Source: Eremomyces bilateralis CBS 781.70 (Eukaryota; Ascomycota; Dothideomycetes; Eremomycetales; Eremomycetaceae). From it: DNA of 64,000 nucleotides. The notes under the pieces were generated by a model, which saw only the letters and a list, made by a program, of their open reading frames with translations, ran no database searches and was not told where the DNA came from. This document shows, piece by piece, positions 57,961-64,000 of this stretch. The stretch lies in the NCBI RefSeq assembly GCF_010015585.1, contig NW_022985074.1, positions 430,816-494,815 on the forward strand. Direction: 5' to 3'. Position numbers and translations under genes: made by a program. Position 1 is the first letter of the stretch, and each line of letters begins with the position of its first letter.

Positions 57961-60900
57961 ATGGCACGGATGCTGGGACGATCGAAATCCTTCCGACACA
58001 TCAAAAAGGACATATCACAGCCACTCCTGATTGCATCCGATGCAGTATCCCGAGACGATTTGATAGATGTCCGTAGAGACCTTGCCCCACCTCGAACTCC
58101 CTCTCCACTACGGCCGAAAACGTCAAATGGAATCACCAGAAGCAATACGACGGCCTTGTCGGGGTTGAAACCGCCTCCACATTCTCAGAGTAGACCCCTG
58201 AAAATCAAGACGGAGAGTCGAGTTTACGATTTCCCGACGCCTGGGACAGGAACCGCCGTTTATAATGTCCCACCACCAAATATGATCGACCTGACTCCCG
58301 AGATCGAGCCCCATCCAGGTCGCAAAGTACCGATTGGTGTTGCGCTGGGCAGTCCAACAGATGCTCCGGATTGGAGAAGCGGGATGAAAGAGAATGGTAA
58401 TCTGGGTATAAACAGGTTGGACCGTCCCCGTTCAATATCAGCCCCATCGCCGTCGCGGGAGTACTTTCCTCAGGATGCATATAACTTCCAAGCGCCAGGA
58501 GCGCATGGCAGTTACTCGACAGCTGGCACTCACGACGACGAGCCGGCAATTGGCCACGGCATCAAGACAGTCATTGAGGCGGACCAACCGAAGCCAAAGT
58601 TGAGTCGGTGGAAGAGTATAGGAGGGCTATTTGCGAAAAGGCCCAACCATACGCCTAACCATACGCCGCGCACAATGTACATGTTGGATGAACCAGTGGC
58701 TCCATCTAAGAAGAGAGCAGTGAATACCCAGATGCCTGGTAAAGGTTTACCGAACGATTCTTTACGAAAGCCAACCGAAACGATGACGCCCAAAGAGCCA
58801 AAGTCGCCATGGCGGAGCCGGTCAGTCAAGAGAGGCAAGCCGGGTCCAGCACGGAATCAGACCCACCCGACTCCTACCGACATGTCTTTTTTGACGCAGC
58901 CCGCTGGAGTTGATGGCCGGCTCCTAGACGTCTCTATTCCGAAGTGTGAGATGGAACGGTACAGTGTCATGTTTAACCATGTCTTGGGCAAGCCAGCGGC
59001 AAACGAAACGGAGCCTCCCCTTCCTGCAAGCAGTTCACTTTTGGCAAGACGGAACCAGGCCAATGTGGAACAGCTGAAGCCCGCCAGCGGTGGAGAGTTG
59101 GAGGTAACTTTCATGACAATGGTTGCTCAATCCAGGCTTGACTAACAATCAATTAATTAGCCCATCAATATTTCGCCCAGCGCAGTACGCCCACGCCGTG
59201 CTGCCACTTCCCCGTCATCCCAGCCACAAGGCTACACATTGTTCCCTACGACTCCGGGGGACAAAATAAGAGGACCGTCTGGGTTACAGCGCTCAGCTAC
59301 TACGCCAGCGCCCAGGCCTTCGAAACACCAGGAGAGCGAGATTACAGAAACCCCGATTACCAAATCTAAAGCTCAACCTCGCTCGAAGGTACCTCCACCT
59401 AGATTTCCTATGGATGTCCCGGCCAAAGCGTCGCCTCCCACTCCGCAGTTCGCTTTTGATCCTGCAGAAGACATTCTTTGGACACCGCCGGACAGTTTCC
59501 TCTCATCGTCAAGACTAGCTACATCCGGTGGCCCACCAGTACCTAGCAGTCCTGCCACTGGCTCGACATATACAGATGCTGAGACAGAGTATGAATACGA
59601 ATATGTGTTCGAAGGACCAGGTGCTACCGCCGGAGATGCCGAGACATCAAAGGGCGCCATGGACCACACAACGAAACAATGGAAAGACAAAATCGAAGAA
59701 GAGGAGCCACAGTGGGAAATGATGACGACGCTAGGGAAGGATATCGCGGTTAGGAAGCCGGACCGCAACGCGCAGATAGTCCCCGTGGTCCCAACACTCC
59801 CTGAAGCCGAGACGCACACCGAGACAATCATGGAAGAGGACAGATCGAGCTCGATGTCCAGTCCCACCGAAGCGGATATTTTTCAGGCTCTTTCCACAGC
59901 TGCATTGCCCTCGCCGCCACCTTTAGCGGCCCCTGCGCCGCTTAACATTGTCAATAAGACCGTGCCGATCTCGCCAATACACACGAGAGCGCCACCATCT
60001 CCTCAGGAACTTCCTACATCTCGATATATGGACTCGATGCGAATATCAAAGGCCCCGTCGCCTCCTCCTGAGGCCGACACGATGTATCGCGCACCTCAAC
60101 CGCCGCCTACGCGTCTCCCTCCATCTCCTCCACAGGAGACATATCCTCCTGCACCGGCTGTGCTAGCATCTTCCGAGAACCCAGCTGAGGCTGCGAATAT
60201 GAAATCGGCACCACAGGATGCACATGAAGATTCTCAAACTCGCCCCAACATGCTTCCGGTCCCTCGCGTCATCCGCACTCTTGCCACTGGCACGATGACA
60301 GCATCCCCCTCCGGCACTGCACCAAGCGAAAAATCGAAAAAACAGTATGAGCGGGTCAAGAGCATTGTTTTGCCGCTGCAAGGAACCTCCAGGATGTACA
60401 CCCATGCCACACAATCTCAAGCGCTCAGCTCCAACCCACTAACTACGGAGTCGGTTCAGGCGAGGACCATTCGAGTCGTCTCTCCAGGCTCGCAGCGAAA
60501 GGGTTCGGATGGTTTCGTTCAGCCCTCGCTCACTCAGGACGCCACTAGCAAACCAACCATTCATCCTCCAAGGACCAGCAGTCGAATGGCAAAGCCTCTG
60601 TCGATGATAAATAAATATATGCAGGACACGCACGAGGATGCCATCTTTGAATCCGACCACGAGCAATCCGCCGACGCCGCGTCCAACGCCTCCTCCGACG
60701 AATCCGAAGATTTCATCCTCCCCTTACAAGCCCCCGAACCTGCCCCTGCCACCGTCGGAATTGCTCGTCAGCTAAGCCTTACCCGGGCTCGGAGCACGTC
60801 AAGGCGGTATGGGCCAGGCGCACGTTCAAACGCTGCCGGGAACCACGCGAAGAACAATGCGTCTAATACACAGGCGGCAGCAAATCCGGCGAAGATGGTT

Positions 60901-61251
60901 GCGGGACCGGGGATCGTGAGTGTGCAGATGCGGCAGATTAAGAGGCGGGATCCGGCGAAGGAGAAACCAGAGGAGAGGAGGGGGGAGCATGTGGCGTTGA
61001 CGCCGACGTTGGTGGATGTGTCAGCGGCGAGGAAGAGCGTCAGAGGAGTTGTAGAAGGAGTAAGTTAGATGCGTGAGGGTTATCTCATTTTCTTGTGAAT
61101 GGTTGGTTCGGGTCATATTTCGCCGTCAGGGATTTTTCAGCGCGGTGTCTGGCATCGAGACTCCCCGAGCATGGACTCGGCTGGCAGTCAGGAATCGGGG
61201 GAATTTGTTGCATTCGATATCCGTCACTGGGATGACGAAGAGAGAATTTAG
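57961..61251 (+). CDS. Large disordered fungal protein, unknown function
   Basis: Three exons (57961-59103, 59161-61059, 61141-61251) give 1050 residues. The introns are 57 and 81 bp; the second begins GTAAGT and ends TTTTCAG. The start MARMLGRSKSFRHIKKDIS is basic. Most of the chain is Pro/Ser/Thr-rich and predicted disordered. A short conserved-looking motif, PKCEMERYSVMFNHVL, sits near residue 327-342; similar E-x-ERYSVMF motifs recur in a group of large uncharacterised ascomycete proteins. An acidic patch (ESDHEQSADAASNASSDESED) is near 890. The final 36-residue exon (RGVWHRDSPSMDSAGSQESG..., ending in DDEERI) was added because the donor GTAAGT occurs just before the stop that would otherwise end the frame, and the new tail looks coding; without it the protein ends two codons later. 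No enzyme motif is seen. Confidence 0.78.
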
Positions 61252-61514
61252 AAATTCAAATCATTATTCAATGCCTTGTCCGAGATGGCACCAATACCAT
61301 GCAGTGATACCTAGTTCCCGTTGACCATTCCAAGTCGGGTATATCATGATCATAATGCAGCCCCCATGATGTCCTAAACGCCCTAACCAGTGCCCCCAAT
61401 TCAGGGCTCAGTCTCGACGGTCTTCCTTATGCTGGATCCTGTAAATCTTGGGTGGCTAGCACAAGTCAGCAATCTACCACATGGAAACCCAGAAACATGA
61501 AGCAGGGTTGTAGA

Positions 61515-61822
61515 TTAATCGCCGAACATGCCTTCCAGATGAAAGAGGACATTGCTTTGATAGTTCTTGAACATCTGGGCAACGAGCTCAACATTCATGT
61601 TCTGCAGGTTTATCTCTTGGAGAGATTTGTTCAAAGCAAGAACGGCTTCATTTAGCTTCTCCTGTAAGAAATGAGCAATTGGAGTAGGAGCCGGACCAGT
61701 TCCAGGCCTACCACATTGGTGATGACACGCGAAAGGAGCAGCGACTGCTGGTGCTCGTGTGGGCTTTCCTGGCCATGCGTTAGTATAATATTTAAAGAGA
61801 AATATTGAATATGATCTACCAT
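61515..61822 (-). CDS. DAD4: DASH complex subunit DAD4
   Basis: The DASH/Dam1 complex couples kinetochores to spindle microtubules. Three exons on the minus strand (61822-61820, 61768-61712, 61661-61515) give 68 residues, matching the 72 of yeast Dad4. The first exon consists only of the ATG, followed directly by GTAGAT; introns are 51 bp (ending GCCAG after a CTAAC branch site) and 50 bp (ending CTTACAG). The product starts [20 protein letters not shown], then [20 protein letters not shown], and continues [20 protein letters not shown], the family's hallmark. The short ends fit the small coiled-coil subunit. An alternative ATG at 61774-61776 would be out of frame. It converges with the large disordered-protein gene and is divergent from IES6. 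Confidence 0.92.
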
Positions 61823-62241
61823 TCTTAACAGCTTAAGGAAAATAGCGGATTTGACAGCAATGAATAGTTCTGTTGGAGATTATCCGAGACGGAACACCTT
61901 TTCGTCCTCCTTTTGTTTATCACCACGACAGCACCTCCTTATCACGTCACGTGACTTCCAGCCTCGGTAAAACATTCCACCGGGCAAATAACGTCGAACA
62001 TTAGATTTTGTAAGCCAACCATCAAATTGGGAGCTCAAACCCAACAACGGACTTCAAATGTTCAACCGACGAGGGAAATCCTTCATTCCCTCCATCACCT
62101 TATCATCCTCCTAATTACGCTATGCTGATGCTTCTTTAATCCCACAATCATCCCAAAACGCCTCTCAACTCTTTACCCACTGAATACGATAACCCTGACA
62201 ACGAAGACTTCTCGCGAATCAGCTCCGGAAGTCTCGACAGC
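61823..62241. promoter_or_regulatory. Divergent promoter of DAD4 and IES6
   Basis: A 419-bp head-to-head interval between two small nuclear-complex genes. It includes TATCACGTCACGTGACTTCC at about 61939-61958, with a CACGTGAC core that resembles an E-box (bHLH) or Cbf1-type site placed between the two starts. Function is inferred from position only. Confidence 0.5.
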
Positions 62242-62826
62242 ATGGCTCCCATCACCAAGGAATCCGATGAGACCAACCACCTGGCCCTCCTCGACAAGCT
62301 TGACCTCTACTCTGTCGCCAAGCCCTGGCGAAATCCCAACTATAAACCCCACCCGCGCCGTAACAAAACTCTCAAGCAACTGCTCGCCGAAGAAGCACGC
62401 AAATATGAGATCCCAACCTCCGTCCTTCCTACCCAGAACAATAGCGGCGTGTCTACCCCCATACCAGGCATGACTCCTAGCGGAGCAACCGGTGCGATGA
62501 CACCCGTTGGCGGAGCAAGCACCAGCGCCCCTGCGATGAATGGGAACGGAACGGTTGAGAAAGCTGCGCAGAATCTGTCCGGGCTGGCAATCGATGGGCA
62601 GGTGCCGCAACGTCCGCGCGTCACTTGGCAGGGCCTTGAGGCGACCCCGAGCTTGCTTCCGAAGAAGAAGTACTGCGATATCACGGGGCTGCCGGCATCG
62701 TACACCGATCCGAAGTCCGGGTTGAGGTACCACAATAAGGAGGTGTTTCAGTACGTCAGGACGCTGTCTCAGACTCAGGTGGAGCAATATCTCGAGTTCC
62801 GAGGCGCGCACACCGTGTTGAAATGA
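62242..62826 (+). CDS. IES6: INO80 complex subunit IES6 (YL1-C domain)
   Basis: IES6 binds ARP5 and anchors it to the INO80 core. This single-exon gene encodes 194 residues. The N-terminal conserved block is KPWRNPNYKPHPRRNKTLKQLL, the usual region contacting ARP5/RuvB-like proteins. A Gly/Thr/Pro-rich linker follows. The C-terminal YL1-C domain (about 140-190) is complete: LEATPSLLPKKKYCDITGLP, SYTDPKSGLRYHNKEVFQYV, then QYLEFRGAHTVLK. Fungal IES6 lengths are similar. The ATG at 62242 follows CGACAGC and is the first giving the conserved N terminus. Confidence 0.94.
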   Translation: MAPITKESDETNHLALLDKLDLYSVAKPWRNPNYKPHPRRNKTLKQLLAEEARKYEIPTSVLPTQNNSGVSTPIPGMTPSGATGAMTPVGGASTSAPAMNGNGTVEKAAQNLSGLAIDGQVPQRPRVTWQGLEATPSLLPKKKYCDITGLPASYTDPKSGLRYHNKEVFQYVRTLSQTQVEQYLEFRGAHTVLK

Positions 62827-63376
62827 ACGGACTTGGGATATTTTGGATATTCACCTTTGGCAGGGTTCTGCCGGCCAATGAGGGGGAGGTTGGTGCCCAG
62901 AGCACTTTGCCTCGTGTGCGAATGGTTAAGATGCATAGCGGAGGATCGAGAAGAAGAAGAACTTGACGAATACCAAACGAAAGTATGGCGCCCTTGGGGA
63001 GGGCATTATGCTATGGTTCAGGCGCCCTCTATGGAGGATGAGGTCAAGACGAGAAGATGACGGATGAGCCGTCAAGAAGATACGCGTTACGAGGTGTATG
63101 ATACCACGATTTGATGCCAGTACCAGGGAATGAATGATGTTCAATCAAATCATGGAATGTGGTTTGATTGGTTCCTATCCCCATCCCGATTCGTCCCAGA
63201 TCCCTCGTCATCCCTCCTAGATAGTCCCGAACTTCCTTGTGTACCCCCATGACCATGATGTACCCTCGCCCTGACAGCGACTTTCGTCGCAACTGGTGTT
63301 CAGTTCCCTTGAACTCCGGTATGTGTCAGCAGGCGAAGAGCAAAGCTATATTGAGATCACGATTAAGCCGGAGCGT
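62827..63376. other. Intergenic, no supported gene
   Basis: About 550 bases downstream of IES6. An open minus-strand frame at 63044-63292 (basic, Gly-rich) might be a further exon of the doubtful gene at 63377-63558, but no join keeps frame convincingly. Confidence 0.3.
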
Positions 63377-63558
63377 CTACAGGACTTCGTCTCGAGAGAG
63401 GCTGGTCCATTGAAGGGGTTTGACTTTGATGGTCGCACATTTAAACAAAATACTGCTCACATACCTTGAGTGATGTTCATGATCTCCATCTTTTCGGTTT
63501 GGCCTTTCGGCTGCGTCTTCTTGACACCTTTGTTCAAGTTTGGGTTGAGTTCGTTCAT
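63377..63558 (-). CDS. Doubtful short gene or first exon
   Basis: From ATG 63558 the minus strand reads MNELNPNLNKGVKKTQPKGQ, then TEKMEIMNITQ. That composition looks coding, and it ends at a good donor GTATGTGAG near 63465. A 41-bp intron ending CAAAG would join a short tail (VKPLQWTSLSRDEVL) and stop at 63377, giving about 46 residues. I do not recognise the protein. The frame could be the start of a longer gene whose rest I cannot trace. It points away from the transposon, which begins about 130 bp upstream. Confidence 0.25.
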
Positions 63559-63688
63559 GACGTTTTGTCTGTCGCAAGCTCGATATCTTGCCTTGTTGCC
63601 TCAGCAGTTGAGGTAGAGGCATCAAACTACTGATGCGACTGATCTTGATCAGACTGCCCCGAGTCACGAAAACCTGGTCTCTTAGCTA

Positions 63689-64000
63689 ACGTAATCCACC
63701 ACCGAGCTAGCCAAACCACCGAGTTAGCCACTTCAATACCACAATTCCAATCATCACCATCTTTTCGCAATGCCTCGACAACAACAAGTTGAATTACCTT
63801 CAAACGAAGCTAGTATCAATTTAGCTAAAATGGCTATCGAACAAGACCAAATTCGATCAAATCGAGCGGCAGCAGCAACCTACAAGGTCAGCAAAGATAC
63901 GCTCCGTAACCGCCGCAATGGAATACTTCCACGAAGCGATTGCGTTCCGAATTCGAAAAAGCTCTCAAATACAGAAGAGAGGGTGATTATCGACTATTGC
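63689..64000 (+). mobile_element. Left end of a Fot1/pogo-type transposon (partial)
   Basis: The transposase start lies at 63770, so the element should begin upstream. A TA dinucleotide at 63687-63688 followed by ACGTAATCCACC fits the TA target and the terminus of pogo-class elements. A near-perfect direct repeat (ACCACCGAGCTAGCCA at 63698-63713 and ACCACCGAGTTAGCCA at 63715-63730) sits just inside. The element runs off the window, so its terminal inverted repeats cannot be compared. Confidence 0.6.
63770..64000 (+). CDS. Pogo/Fot1-type transposase, N-terminal part
   Basis: Seventy-seven residues are visible before the window ends, all in one frame without a stop. The segment EASINLAKMAIEQDQIRSNR...AATYKVSKDTLRNRRNG, then DCVPNSKKLSNTEERVIIDY, is the psq-type helix-turn-helix followed by the CENP-B-like start typical of Tc1/mariner-pogo transposases in fungi. 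The DDE catalytic domain would lie beyond the window, so I cannot say whether the copy is active. Confidence 0.8.
   Translation, partial: MPRQQQVELPSNEASINLAKMAIEQDQIRSNRAAAATYKVSKDTLRNRRNGILPRSDCVPNSKKLSNTEERVIIDYC

Noticed and set aside
1-64000. CRISPR arrays, bacterial operons, Shine-Dalgarno sites
   Set aside because: The split genes and gene families are fungal; none of the repeats has the regular repeat-spacer layout of a CRISPR array.

Overview
The window looks like a gene-dense nuclear segment of a filamentous ascomycete, most likely a member of the Eurotiales (Aspergillus/Penicillium type). This rests on short introns (about 45-105 bp, with GT..AG ends and CTAAC/CTGAC-like branch sites), on the gene families present (Rds1-type ferritin-like protein, HET domain, GDS1 winged helix, DUF3425 bZIP, DUF2235), and on fungal forms of core eukaryotic genes. 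No prokaryotic, organellar or viral genes were seen. Most genes are split, so the coordinates given are whole coding spans with exon joins worked out by hand from splice signals and family continuity.

Left part (1-20 kb) is accessory in character. It holds a NCA2-family mitochondrial membrane protein, a decayed aminoglycoside-phosphotransferase-like gene, a bZIP-DUF3425 regulator divergent from a small membrane protein, a decayed alpha/beta hydrolase, three kinds of tandem repeat, a long serine-rich protein with a C-terminal Cys/His region, a lone class II-type O-methyltransferase, a complete hAT-type MITE with intact 8-bp target duplication, and a spliced small secreted cysteine-rich protein.

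Middle part (20-42 kb) carries the TATA-binding protein gene, a seipin gene, an F-box protein, a degenerate tRNA-like sequence, a poorly supported hypothetical gene, a secreted Rds1-type ferritin-like protein, the tRNA dimethyltransferase TRM1, two small conserved or BTB-like proteins and a damaged HET-domain gene.

Right part (45-63 kb) is housekeeping and almost all on the plus strand: a GDS1 winged-helix protein, a DUF2235 hydrolase-like protein with an 8-nt micro-exon, cytosolic glutaminyl-tRNA synthetase, the INO80 subunit ARP5, a 1050-aa disordered protein, the DASH kinetochore subunit DAD4 (minus strand, first exon apparently just ATG) and the INO80 subunit IES6. ARP5 and IES6 are direct partners in the INO80 remodeller, so their closeness is the most notable functional grouping here. 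The right edge enters a Fot1/pogo-type transposon.

I did not find a convincing new multi-gene defence or biosynthetic system. The strongest items for follow-up are the ARP5/IES6 neighbourhood, the hAT MITE, the secreted crystallin-like protein, the interrupted HET gene, and a recurring shift from C-rich to G-rich coding strand along several genes.
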